Origin: Nanobdellati archaeon
Lineage (GTDB): Archaea > Nanobdellota > Nanobdellia > UBA10117
Length of the DNA stretch: 50,285 nt
NCBI GenBank assembly: GCA_016204275.1
Contig: JACQKZ010000003.1
Coordinates: 1 to 50,285 of the forward strand
Reading direction: 5' to 3'
Part shown: one piece after another, positions 33,541 to 40,969 of the stretch
Position numbering within the stretch: position 1 is the first letter of the stretch
Layout of the letters: every line of letters starts with the position of its first letter
The notes under the pieces: generated by a model
Databases searched by the model: none
What the model was told of the DNA's origin: nothing
The model's input: the letters and a program-made list of their open reading frames with translations, nothing else
Program-made: the position numbers and the translations under genes

Positions 33541-34427
33541 AGGTTTCTGTTATAATAACTGCTTTTAGAGAGCCGAACACAGTCGGCAGGGCAATCGAAG
33601 CTGTGCTCAGAGACAACATCAAGCACGATTGCGAGATTATCGTAGCCTGCCCTGACAAAGAAACAAAAGACGTTGTTGATTTTTACGCGCGTAATCATAA
33701 AAATATAAAGCACTTCCAAGATCCAGGCAGGGGAAAATCTTACGCGCTGAATTTAATTTTGAAGGAAGTTAAATGCGACGTACTTATCTTAACGGATGGT
33801 GATGTTTTTGTAGGAGAAAATTCTATCGCTAATTTATTGAAACACTTCCACGACACGCGGGCTGGCATCGTGAGCGGCCGGCCAGTTTCATCAAGCCGAA
33901 AAGACACTATGCTTGGCTTCTGGTCGCATCTCTTGCTGGATGCTGGAGCCCATCTGGCCCGCAAGGAGAGCTTTGAATCTGGAAAGTTAGTGGAAGCTTC
34001 CGGATACCTGCTGGCCATGCGTTCCGGTATTTTAACGGAAATACCATTAAACGTGGCGGAGGATGCGATAATGCCATACTTATTTCAAAAAAAAGGCTAT
34101 AAAACAATTTATGAGGAAAACGCACCGGTTTATGTGAAAAACCCTGAAACTTTTTCTGATTTTGTTAAGCAACGGGTGCGGACTGCAAAGGCGCACGAGA
34201 ACCTGAAACGGATTGCGCCAGATTTTCCACGGGTTAAGAGCTTCTGGAACGAGATTCGCAAGGGGCCAGCCAGGGCGCTTGCTTACCCGAAGACGCTGAA
34301 GGAATTTTTCTGGGCATTACTGCTTTTTCCTGCGCGGCTTTACATCTGGGCGCTGGTATTTTACGAAGACAGGATTCTGAAAAAGCACTACGGAGATGGC
34401 TGGGATCGCGTAGAAAGCACGAAGTAA
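33537..34427 (+). CDS. Glycosyltransferase family 2, membrane associated
   Basis: 296 aa. GT-A fold: 'VSVIITAFREPNTVGRAIEAV' at 3, 'DPGRGKSYALNLI', 'LILTDGDVFVG' (the DxD-like TDGD) near 84, 'EDAIMPYLFQKKGYKTIY' near 181, and a C-terminal hydrophobic segment 'FFWALLLFPARLYIWALVFY'. It transfers a sugar, probably to lipid or surface glycan. Translationally coupled (ATGA) to the nucleotide-sugar enzyme. Confidence 0.88.
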   Translation: MKVSVIITAFREPNTVGRAIEAVLRDNIKHDCEIIVACPDKETKDVVDFYARNHKNIKHFQDPGRGKSYALNLILKEVKCDVLILTDGDVFVGENSIANLLKHFHDTRAGIVSGRPVSSSRKDTMLGFWSHLLLDAGAHLARKESFESGKLVEASGYLLAMRSGILTEIPLNVAEDAIMPYLFQKKGYKTIYEENAPVYVKNPETFSDFVKQRVRTAKAHENLKRIAPDFPRVKSFWNEIRKGPARALAYPKTLKEFFWALLLFPARLYIWALVFYEDRILKKHYGDGWDRVESTK

Positions 34428-34458
34428 GCTTTAAATAACTAAAAATACATAACTCTGT

Positions 34459-34518
34459 ATGGGACGACGTGAAAATAACAGAAGAAAAAGAAGTATGAAA
34501 AAAAGACAAAATAAATAA
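34459..34518 (+). CDS. Tiny basic peptide, possible ribosomal protein L41e
   Basis: Too short for the ORF track: 19 aa 'MGRRENNRRKRSMKKRQNK'. CTTTAAATAA at 34428-34438 is 25 bp upstream, giving a leaderless start, and a T-rich stretch (TTTTTTATTCTTTT) follows the stop. Eleven of 19 residues are Arg or Lys, as in L41e (about 25 aa in archaea and eukaryotes), though the L41e 'W' and exact pattern are missing. It may instead be a lineage-specific basic peptide. Confidence 0.45.
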   Translation: MGRRENNRRKRSMKKRQNK

Positions 34519-34522
34519 TTTT

Positions 34523-34786
34523 TTATTCTTTTAAGTGTACTAGGCTGACCTTTCTTACTACTGGCCTCCAGACTTGTGCCGGCAACCAGGCTGGCCTGTC
34601 TGTTGGCGCAGAGGCTTTCTTTCGTGAGCCCTTGAATGAATGTAACCGATCAGTTCCGCGCTCTCGCAGCCTTATGTCTGTAAATCCGCGGGTTGCTGCT
34701 TTCAGCGCTGCTCTTCGTGGCGAGCTGCCTGTAAATACGTGGTCTGTTTCCTTACTTCCTTGCACCAAAACGAAATATCTTGTCAT
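34523..34786 (-). CDS. MC1-type archaeal chromatin protein
   Basis: 87 aa. 'VFTGSSPRRAALKAATRGFTDIRLRERGT', then 'HSFKGSRKK' and 'RPAWLPAQVWRPVVRK' match the methanogen chromosomal protein MC1 (~93 aa) throughout. MC1 binds and sharply bends DNA as a monomer. It is convergent with the tiny basic ORF, separated by 4 bp. Family is mainly described from Methanosarcinales and haloarchaea, so its presence here is of phylogenetic interest. Confidence 0.9.
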   Translation of the reverse strand: MTRYFVLVQGSKETDHVFTGSSPRRAALKAATRGFTDIRLRERGTDRLHSFKGSRKKASAPTDRPAWLPAQVWRPVVRKVSLVHLKE

Positions 34787-34886
34787 GTTTGTCCTCCAAA
34801 CTTATTGTTTTGGAAAAGAGGTATTTATAAAGTTTGTTGTTCGCCAGATTAAATCCAAATGGCTGGCATACCCACTGGACTGCTCA

Positions 34887-35456
34887 CTAAGATGCATTGG
34901 TTGGCTTAATCTCAACAAGTTTTGTAGTTGTCTTTGTAATATTCTTCAGCGGCGGCAGGACATCGTACTTGAATATGTATGGAGTAGGCAAGTCACCCTG
35001 CTGAAATTCGAAATAAAAAAGCTTTGTCTGGCGCGGGTCAATCACGTAGCCAAGTTGCGAGCTCTTTTTCTGGCCGGTCTTAAGATTTTCAAAGCTGGCA
35101 TTCATCCGGAAATAACCAGTCTCGGTATCCGTATTTTTAAGTTCTATCCGCGCAACTGTATATGCGCTATAATTATAATAGCGCGTGATGTTTGCAGCGT
35201 TTACGACAATAAATTTAAACGGCTCCTGTGTAACTTCTTCTGTCGGATATTTTACCAGCTCTTTTACAATAGTGCTCTCTGTTGTTTTATTAACAATTTG
35301 CAGGGCCGGCCACGAAAAAGTCAGGGCGATAATTGCAAAAACAACTGCCAAGACGCTTATGATTAAAATCGCCCGCGGAAGATCTGAGGCCCGCTTGCCA
35401 CAGGCGATGCAGAATTTTTTTCCCTTGATGCTTGAACCACAGTGCTGGCAATACAT
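34887..35456 (-). CDS. Zinc-ribbon membrane protein with extracellular domain
   Basis: 189 aa: cytosolic zinc ribbon 'YCQHCGSSIKGKKFCIACGK' (two CxxC pairs) at 2-21, one TM helix (about 29-50), then a 140-aa beta-rich extracellular domain with N-x-T/S sites. Zinc_ribbon_2 plus TM plus ectodomain is a common prokaryotic arrangement of unknown function. Lies upstream of MC1 on the same strand. Confidence 0.7.
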   Translation of the reverse strand: MYCQHCGSSIKGKKFCIACGKRASDLPRAILIISVLAVVFAIIALTFSWPALQIVNKTTESTIVKELVKYPTEEVTQEPFKFIVVNAANITRYYNYSAYTVARIELKNTDTETGYFRMNASFENLKTGQKKSSQLGYVIDPRQTKLFYFEFQQGDLPTPYIFKYDVLPPLKNITKTTTKLVEIKPTNAS

Positions 35457-35538
35457 TTCGAAATTGCAGAATAACCCCGATATTTAAAGTTTTATGTGCT
35501 GGCTGCTATTGGTTTTGAATTAATGCTAGGCGCATTTA

Positions 35539-36285
35539 TTATTTGTTTTCTATTCTTGGCGCGAGAATGAACGACATGGCTAGCTTGTTTAGCGCCTTAA
35601 AGTCAAGCCTTAGCGGGTAGTCGGAACTGAACTGCACCGCAACAGTATCTGAAAGGGCTGCTGTGCGCGCCATTTTCTTCAAATATTCGACAGAGTATGT
35701 CGAGCGGACTGCGTCCTTTGCCGCAATCTGGAGCAGGGCATCGTTGCCCTTCGTCAGCTCTATGTGAACCTTGCTTCCTGTTTCGCCAGCAGAAATTACA
35801 AACGAAGCCTTGTCGGCCTCAAATGTCGCAGCGTCGCCGCCGATTGAAGCATCATCTATATAATCGCGAAATTCTGCCGCAACAAGTTCGGCAGTCGCCA
35901 TAAAGTCGAGCGCAGGAATTTTCCTCTCCTTACCCTCACGATCCAGCAATGGAATAAAAAATCGTTTTGTGGACTTGCTGTGCACTGTAATCTTGAGCTT
36001 ATTTTTTTCAGATGTCATAGAAATCGAGTCTGTTGGCTTCGCGCGCTTGAGGGCCTGCTTGAAGCTTTCGAGATTTATCGTAAACTCCTCCGGCGCTTCA
36101 ACTGTGTACTCTGTGAACGCGGACGGCAGTATGTTTAGAATAACCATTGAAATGTTCGCAGGGTCCATCGCCACAAGCTTGATGCCTTCCTTCTGGATTG
36201 AAAAAGTCGCTTCGGCAATAAAATCAGATAAGATGGAAGTTACTCCATTAAAAATCCTTGGCTCTGCTAATTTCAGGCTGAACAT
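35539..36285 (-). CDS. pcn: DNA polymerase sliding clamp (PCNA)
   Basis: 248 aa, the usual PCNA length. 'FIAEATFSIQKEGIKLVAMDPANISMV' near 24 and 'YSVEYLKKMARTAALSDTVAVQF' near 197, with 'DYPLRLDF' near the end, are PCNA signatures. Homotrimeric ring that tethers polymerase, FEN1 and other partners; NreA in this window carries a matching PIP box. Only one PCNA gene is visible here. Confidence 0.95.
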   Translation of the reverse strand: MFSLKLAEPRIFNGVTSILSDFIAEATFSIQKEGIKLVAMDPANISMVILNILPSAFTEYTVEAPEEFTINLESFKQALKRAKPTDSISMTSEKNKLKITVHSKSTKRFFIPLLDREGKERKIPALDFMATAELVAAEFRDYIDDASIGGDAATFEADKASFVISAGETGSKVHIELTKGNDALLQIAAKDAVRSTYSVEYLKKMARTAALSDTVAVQFSSDYPLRLDFKALNKLAMSFILAPRIENK

Positions 36286-36371
36286 CGCACTGGCAATTTT
36301 AAAGAAATTTAAATGGTTTATGCAAGTAGAGAATATATATTGATTTATATATCAAACACGAGCGCCTTAAT

Positions 36372-36551
36372 CTAGGCATTGCCAGTCATCACAAAGTGCA
36401 TTGCCCACAAAGCAAAAAGCGCAATTGGAATGCCGAGCAAGATGATGGGCGCGCCCTGGCCTGCAAGCCAGCCAAACAGAATGCCAAGAAACAAAAGGCC
36501 TGCCTCTTCCAGTGTTATAATCTCCCTGCGAACGATTGAAAGTTTCTTCAT
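36372..36551 (-). CDS. Small two-helix membrane protein
   Basis: Below the ORF-track cut-off: 59 aa starting 'MKKLSIVRREIITLEEAG', then two TM helices ('LLFLGILFGWLAGQG', 'PIILLGIPIALFALWAMHF'). The ATG starts 1 nt after the stop of the upstream small membrane gene, so the two form an operon. No family recognised. Confidence 0.6.
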   Translation of the reverse strand: MKKLSIVRREIITLEEAGLLFLGILFGWLAGQGAPIILLGIPIALFALWAMHFVMTGNA

Positions 36552-36552
36552 C

Positions 36553-36717
36553 TTATATTAGAGCTTCCACCGGCGCCGGGCAGAATGTACCTGAGGGCAG
36601 CCAGCCACCATGCAATCCATAATAAACTACGGCTACACCAATAATCACGCCGATTAAAATTATCACCAAATCAAGGCCGCTTGCAGTATGCATTCCCTGT
36701 GCTTTCTTGCCAAACAT
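36553..36717 (-). CDS. Small single-pass membrane protein
   Basis: Below the ORF-track cut-off: 54 aa 'MFGKKAQGMHTASGLDLVI' followed by one TM helix and the tail 'WLPSGTFCPAPVEALI'. A strong Shine-Dalgarno GAGGTG sits 5 nt before the ATG, unusual among these largely leaderless genes. Paired with the 59-aa gene. Superficially Sec61-beta-sized, but I do not see that signature. Confidence 0.6.
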   Translation of the reverse strand: MFGKKAQGMHTASGLDLVIILIGVIIGVAVVYYGLHGGWLPSGTFCPAPVEALI

Positions 36718-36797
36718 AATACACCTCAATGAAGTTGATATGTTATTATATAAAAAGATATGTTACTATTAAGTATTCGTTAATAATTTGTTATCGT

Positions 36798-37148
36798 TTA
36801 TTTGTAGAAAACTTTTGCATAAAGTTCGCGGTCTATTTTACTGAAATCCTGCACGAAGTCTGCCAATATCTCAATTTCGCTGCCCGTGCCCATAACCTTG
36901 CCGAATACACGCACTGTCTGGCCTTCCTTTACTGCTTCGAAGGCATGTTGGTCATTTGTAAGAACTAGAACCCTTGCGTTGTTAAAGTCCACTATAAAAC
37001 TCTGTATGTCTGGGTTTTTGTTTATTACTGTGCCGATGAACGAGATGCGGCCCAAACCCTCTTTGATTTCTGAGATTGGCAGCTCGATGGCTGGCGCCCT
37101 GCGTATGACCTTTCTGTCGCCGACCTGTAACTCTGTGTCTTCTGGCAT
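36798..37148 (-). CDS. OB-fold nucleic-acid-binding protein (RPA-like)
   Basis: 116 aa from 'MPEDTELQVGDRKVIRRAPA'. Start 37148 has TATA (CTTTAAATTT) about 27 bp upstream; the longer track ORF begins within the promoter. The OB fold is visible as 'GRISFIGTVINKNPDIQSFIVDFNNARVLVL' and 'EGQTVRVFGKVMGTGSEIEI'. Resembles the RPA32/Rfa-type single-OB proteins that bind single-stranded DNA. Neighbouring PCNA and TFS fit an information-processing role. Confidence 0.75.
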   Translation of the reverse strand: MPEDTELQVGDRKVIRRAPAIELPISEIKEGLGRISFIGTVINKNPDIQSFIVDFNNARVLVLTNDQHAFEAVKEGQTVRVFGKVMGTGSEIEILADFVQDFSKIDRELYAKVFYK

Positions 37149-37214
37149 GCTACCACAATTTTGGCTGGCCCTAAATTTAAAGTTTATTGCTTTGTAATAC
37201 ACTAATGCTGCTTG

Positions 37215-37541
37215 CTAGCCAGACTTTCTCCAAGTGTTACTGCACTTAGTGCATCTGTAAAATTCTACTTCCGGAACTTCATCCGCGCCTGGGCCAGCTG
37301 CGCCAACCTGCGCAGTCCACCAATATGCCTTTTTATTCTTGCATTTGTCGCAGGTTGCATCAACAACGGGCTCGGTCGCCTTGATTTCCTTCGGAACTTT
37401 CTTAAGTTTTGGGTGCTTCTTATCGCCAGACTCTTTGATTATAAGTTTTTCCGCCTTCACGCGCTTGCCGCAACTCGGGCAGCTAAGTGTCTTGCCCTTG
37501 CCTGGCATCAAAAGTGCGCCGCACTTATCGCAAAATTTCAT
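37215..37541 (-). CDS. tfs: Transcription cleavage factor TFS (paralogue 1)
   Basis: 108 aa from 'MKFCDKCGALLMPGKGK'. N-terminal zinc ribbon ('CDKCG ... CPSCGK') and C-terminal TFIIS-type ribbon ('CDKCKNKKAYWW ... YRCTKCSNTW') with the catalytic acidic pair in 'GADEVPE'. TFS stimulates RNA cleavage by stalled RNA polymerase. The ATG at 37541 is preceded by a GGTGAGG ribosome-binding site whose TGA ends an upstream ORF copied from this gene's own start. Confidence 0.92.
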   Translation of the reverse strand: MKFCDKCGALLMPGKGKTLSCPSCGKRVKAEKLIIKESGDKKHPKLKKVPKEIKATEPVVDATCDKCKNKKAYWWTAQVGAAGPGADEVPEVEFYRCTKCSNTWRKSG

Positions 37542-37549
37542 ATATTTCC

Positions 37550-37646
37550 TCACCGTTTTGCGAAGTCGCTGATGCGACTATCACAAAACTTCATACATTC
37601 CTCACCGTTTTGCGAAGTCGCTGATGCGACTATCACAAAATTTCAT
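37550..37646 (-). repeat. Two tandem 5'-end copies of tfs with fold-back hairpins; coupled upstream ORFs
   Basis: Two direct copies, period 52-53 nt. Each is ATGAA(A/G)TTTTGTGATAGTCGC, ATCA loop, then an inverted copy GCGACT-TCGCAAAA, then CGGTGAGGAA before the next ATG. Each encodes 'MKFCDSRISDFAKR' stop (37602-37646, 37550-37594). The TGA lies inside GGTGAGG, the Shine-Dalgarno of the following ATG, so the two short ORFs and tfs form a coupled chain. Confidence 0.8.
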
Positions 37647-37688
37647 ATTGCTTCCTGTTTTATCTTCCGCAAGATATTATTCTACTAT

Positions 37689-38018
37689 TTAATACTTTCT
37701 CCATGTATGATTGCACTTCGTACAGCGGAAAAATTGTGTTGCGGCCTCATCTGCTGCCCTTGTCTGCATCTCCCACCAATAAGCCTTTGGATTTCCGCAT
37801 TTTGGACAAACATTATCTACTACTGGCATTGTGTCGCGTGATTCAGTATTTTGTCGCTCATCTTTTGTCTCTTGTTTTTGTACTCTGGCTTTAAGCTGGC
37901 CTGCCTTGACTTCCCTAAACTCGACCTTGCCAGCCACCGCTTCTTTATGGCCGCAGGCGCAAACAAAATTATTATCGTGATGCTTCATCATCGAGCCGCA
38001 CTTCGGGCAAAATTTCAT
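37689..38018 (-). CDS. Transcription cleavage factor TFS (paralogue 2)
   Basis: 109 aa. 'MKFCPKCGSMMKHHDNNFVCACG' N-ribbon and 'VCPKCGNPKAYWW ... FFRCTKCNHTW' C-ribbon; the acidic pair is kept in 'RAADEAATQF'. Tandem with paralogue 1, from which it differs mainly in the linker. Archaea with several TFS copies use some as inhibitors (for example TFS4 of Sulfolobus), but both copies here retain the DE pair, so both are predicted active. ATGA overlap with the signal peptidase gene. Confidence 0.9.
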   Translation of the reverse strand: MKFCPKCGSMMKHHDNNFVCACGHKEAVAGKVEFREVKAGQLKARVQKQETKDERQNTESRDTMPVVDNVCPKCGNPKAYWWEMQTRAADEAATQFFRCTKCNHTWRKY

Positions 38019-38632
38019 GCTGCGCCCCTGATTTTATTTATTGCCTCAACTGCCAGAACCTTGATCCAGCCGATTTTTGGAACCCAGAGGACTGCCTTGC
38101 CGCGAATTTTTGACTTGTCAAGATTTTTCTCGAAGGGAAGCTGGCCAAAGTTCGCGTCGCCTTTTGTCTGGAATGTGCCATCGGGATTTATGGCTACGAC
38201 TCTGTGTATGATTGGATCGCTCCTTCCCTGCACCGCATAAACCAGAATGTCGCCAACTTTTATTTTCATAGGTTCCATGCCTTTGACAATAAAAACATCA
38301 CCCTTAACAAAACCGCCTGACTTGTAGAAGTTTCTGAACTGCTCGCCGGTTATATTGTAATCGCTTTCATAGTACCTGCCGTTCTCAAACCACCACTGCT
38401 CGAAGCCAGTGCCATGGTGGTCCATGCTTGATGAAACTACCGCGACTACCGGATAGCTTGTGCCTAAAACCAAGCCCAAGCCGGGAAATAAAATAAACTT
38501 GCCGATTAAAATAACGAGCAGTGCATCAGCCAGAAAGCTGGCCCATGAATCCTCATGCGCCAAGAAGTGCCAGAGCTTGGCTGGCCTTGACTTGTGGGAT
38601 TCGTAGGTGCATTTTCCTTTTTTAGTTTCCAT
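38015..38632 (-). CDS. Archaeal signal peptidase I (Sec11-like)
   Basis: About 205 aa from 'METKKGKCTYESHKSRPAK'; TATA (TTTTTAAAC) about 25 bp upstream of 38632 supports this start. One N-terminal TM segment ('FLADALLVILIGKFILF'), catalytic Ser in 'VVSSSMDHHG', catalytic His in 'DPIIHRVVAI' (the ER/archaeal Ser-His type). It cleaves Sec signal peptides, relevant to the many exported proteins in this window. Operon with TFS paralogue 2. Confidence 0.88.
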   Translation of the reverse strand: METKKGKCTYESHKSRPAKLWHFLAHEDSWASFLADALLVILIGKFILFPGLGLVLGTSYPVVAVVSSSMDHHGTGFEQWWFENGRYYESDYNITGEQFRNFYKSGGFVKGDVFIVKGMEPMKIKVGDILVYAVQGRSDPIIHRVVAINPDGTFQTKGDANFGQLPFEKNLDKSKIRGKAVLWVPKIGWIKVLAVEAINKIRGAA

Positions 38633-38666
38633 GTGATTTGAGTTTGCGATTGGTTTAAAAATTTTG

Positions 38667-39260
38667 TTACGCCCGTCCCTTGCTTTCCCCAAACACAATT
38701 CCCTGCGCGATCATATGCGCAACCCTGAGCGGCTCTGGCACAAGGCCATGCTGGCAGGCAAGCTTAAGAATTTCGCACGCGGTTTCTGCGTCTGTGCCTG
38801 CCATCTGAAAATAAATTTTTTCCTCCCTGCCGACCGCCTTATTTTCAATTTTGCACTCGCGGATTTTCCCTGCCGCTTCTATTAACTTCATTCTGTCATC
38901 GCCATCATCCAGATGCGCCAGTGCTTTTTTAATCGCTAAGAAATCCGGCTGGCCTTTTATGAAAACTATGACTGGCAGGCCTGTTGCCTTGTGAAGCGCG
39001 TTTATGTTTACGACGTTAAAGCCAGCAAGCGCAATCCCATCCAGCATGATGCATCGCAGCTGATCTTTGGTTCTCGAGTCATTCACTAACTTTATTATTT
39101 TCTGCGTTGCGTCGATGCCGTCAACCTCAACACTGGAGGACAGCACGACATCCATATAATCCGCGCCGCGCAAAACAACGCCGACAACTAAAACAGTTTC
39201 ATCTGTGTTTCTATTAAACGGCGCGTCATCAATGCCCAAAATTCTAATTTCTTTTTTCAT
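38667..39260 (-). CDS. DUF99 family protein (endonuclease V-like fold)
   Basis: 197 aa. 'RILGIDDAPFNR' at 6, 'LVVGVVLRG', 'CIMLDGIALAGFNVVN' near 70 and 'RVAHMIAQGIVFGESKGRA' at the end match archaeal DUF99/COG1628, related in fold to endonuclease V. Biological role uncharacterised. TATA elements (TTAAATACTTAAAT region) lie in the divergent 110-bp gap with the Yip1 gene. Confidence 0.88.
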   Translation of the reverse strand: MKKEIRILGIDDAPFNRNTDETVLVVGVVLRGADYMDVVLSSSVEVDGIDATQKIIKLVNDSRTKDQLRCIMLDGIALAGFNVVNINALHKATGLPVIVFIKGQPDFLAIKKALAHLDDGDDRMKLIEAAGKIRECKIENKAVGREEKIYFQMAGTDAETACEILKLACQHGLVPEPLRVAHMIAQGIVFGESKGRA

Positions 39261-39370
39261 ACAAAATAGCAGATTATTAAATACTTAAATGTTCCTGTAG
39301 TGCATAACGCACTTATAAGTACGCGAAAGGCTTTTATATCGTTGCTGTGACAAAAGTTTGAGGTACTAAA

Positions 39371-39955
39371 ATGGCTATAGAAGATTTTGTAGGTAATGTA
39401 AAAGGGTTTATTGTATCGCCGGGCAAGCAATTCGAACGCGTTAAGAAACACAAGCTTGCTGATGCGATGGTTTACGGGCTTATCGGGCTGTTCATTTATG
39501 GCCTGCTTGCCGCAACGTTTACCGCATTAGTTGGTGCTAGCCAGATGCCATTTGGCGGTGGCGGTTTTGTTTTTGGACTTGTTCTGCTAATGGTTTGGAT
39601 ATTTGGTTTTATTGGCACAATAATCAGCAGCCTGTGGATACACCTCTGGGCATACCTGTTTGGCGCCCGCGGGATTGACAAAACAATTGCAATCCAGTTT
39701 TACGCAAACACACCAACATATCTGCTTGGCTGGATTCCGCTAATTGGCTTCTTTACAAGCATCTGGTCGATTATTTTATTGGGCGTTGGCCTGATGAAAG
39801 TGCATAAACTTACAACTGGGCAGGCAATCGGCACTATTTTAATAGCAATAATAATACCAGTTATAATTATTATGCTAATAGTTGGGCTGGCCTTTGTAGC
39901 ATATATGAGCACGATGGGCAGCGGTTATGTGCCGAGCAGCTCACCCTTCCAATAA
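39371..39955 (+). CDS. Yip1-domain membrane protein
   Basis: 194 aa with about five TM helices. Typical Yip1 pattern: cytosolic start 'FVGNVKGFIVSPGKQFERVKK', 'FGLLAATFTALVG'-like first helix, 'FGARGIDKTIAIQFYANTPTYLLGWIPLIGF' in the middle. Such proteins are widespread in archaea, function unknown. Promoter TTTTATAT lies about 40 bp upstream, leaving a short leader. Confidence 0.78.
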   Translation: MAIEDFVGNVKGFIVSPGKQFERVKKHKLADAMVYGLIGLFIYGLLAATFTALVGASQMPFGGGGFVFGLVLLMVWIFGFIGTIISSLWIHLWAYLFGARGIDKTIAIQFYANTPTYLLGWIPLIGFFTSIWSIILLGVGLMKVHKLTTGQAIGTILIAIIIPVIIIMLIVGLAFVAYMSTMGSGYVPSSSPFQ

Positions 39956-39962
39956 TTTATAA

Positions 39963-40238
39963 TTACTTTAATTTTTTTACTTCTTTTTTAAAGCTGTCTA
40001 AGTCTTCAGAAATAGATCCTAAGGCCGCATTCCATAATTTTTTGGGGTCCTTGCCAGAGTTTGCTTTTACAACAAATACCGGCTTTGAAATATCTGGGTG
40101 GGCGATGCGGAAGCTTGCAATTTCCACTCCACCGTTCAGCCAGAGCTGGCGCTTGATTAAATTCATAAAGCCTTCATCGCGCTCTGACGCTTCTACTTTT
40201 ATAGTGCCCTTGCTTTCCTCAAGAATTGTGAATTCCAT
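39963..40238 (-). CDS. rpoL: RNA polymerase subunit L (Rpb11-like)
   Basis: About 91 aa from 'MEFTILEESKGTIKVEAS'. 'FMNLIKRQLWLNGGVEIASFRIAHPDISKPVFVVKA' carries the HP-x-x-x-x-P motif of RpoL, which dimerises with RpoD in the polymerase assembly platform. A TTG at 40244 is the alternative start. Confidence 0.88.
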   Translation of the reverse strand: MEFTILEESKGTIKVEASERDEGFMNLIKRQLWLNGGVEIASFRIAHPDISKPVFVVKANSGKDPKKLWNAALGSISEDLDSFKKEVKKLK

Positions 40239-40342
40239 TAACAAATCACTTTTAGACCATTTATAAGCTTTTTCAATTGTTTATTCGAATATATTTATTA
40301 CGGTTTAGAAAGTGTTAAATAAGTTTTGTTTTTGGTAAGCAT

Positions 40343-40969
40343 ATGGGTCGCCTGAGATCAGATTTGGAAAGATTGCTTAGTAGCTTGGGTGAAATCGAGC
40401 GCGCTATTAACGTGTGTAATGACCCAGCTAAATATCCGGATATAACTAGTCCAATTGAACATTTATCACAGAAAATTTCAGAAAAAAAGGAAGACCTATT
40501 TGCCCTAGCAACGCTTGCACTAGAACGGTGGTATGCGCCACGCGCAAAACCAATGCAACCACCAGAAAATATGTGCGATCGCGAAGAGTACAAAACGCGG
40601 TTAGAACAGTACCAGAAAGCTCAGTGGCAGTGGGAGGATTGGAAAAAGAGGTTCGCAATCCTCAGAGAAGCGCGACTTACGCTGTCTGAAGCCCTATTAA
40701 AAACGTATGTATCTGATTGTGCGCCAGGCGTGGAGGACAAATTAAATGAGTTAGGCTTAGCGGATTGGTCAGCTTGGAATCTAATGAATCGCAGTACTCC
40801 CACACGCCAAGAGGTTGCAACGTACATTAATACACACAGCAGCACGCTATGCGTAAGTTATGTTGGCCCAAACGGAGAACAGTTAGCAGAAGGTGACTGG
40901 ACTTTGATTCCTAAACAAACTCCCTTGCATTCACAATCGGCTTCTTCACCAGCTCCTGATCGTCCGTAA
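40343..40969 (+). CDS. Hypothetical helical protein
   Basis: 208 aa, helical and coiled-coil-rich: 'RLRSDLERLLSSLGEIERA', 'EEYKTRLEQYQKAQWQWEDW', then a disordered, Ser/Pro-rich tail ('PLHSQSASSPAPDRP'). No family recognised. Its last 59 nt overlap the 3' end of the dph2 C-part in antisense; the tail over the overlap looks like read-through sequence, so the natural stop may have been lost. Confidence 0.5.
   Translation: MGRLRSDLERLLSSLGEIERAINVCNDPAKYPDITSPIEHLSQKISEKKEDLFALATLALERWYAPRAKPMQPPENMCDREEYKTRLEQYQKAQWQWEDWKKRFAILREARLTLSEALLKTYVSDCAPGVEDKLNELGLADWSAWNLMNRSTPTRQEVATYINTHSSTLCVSYVGPNGEQLAEGDWTLIPKQTPLHSQSASSPAPDRP

Noticed and set aside
39296-39325. Small hairpin AGTGC-ataac-GCACT upstream of the Yip1 gene
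   Set aside because: Only five base pairs, no duplication of gene sequence; within chance for this length.
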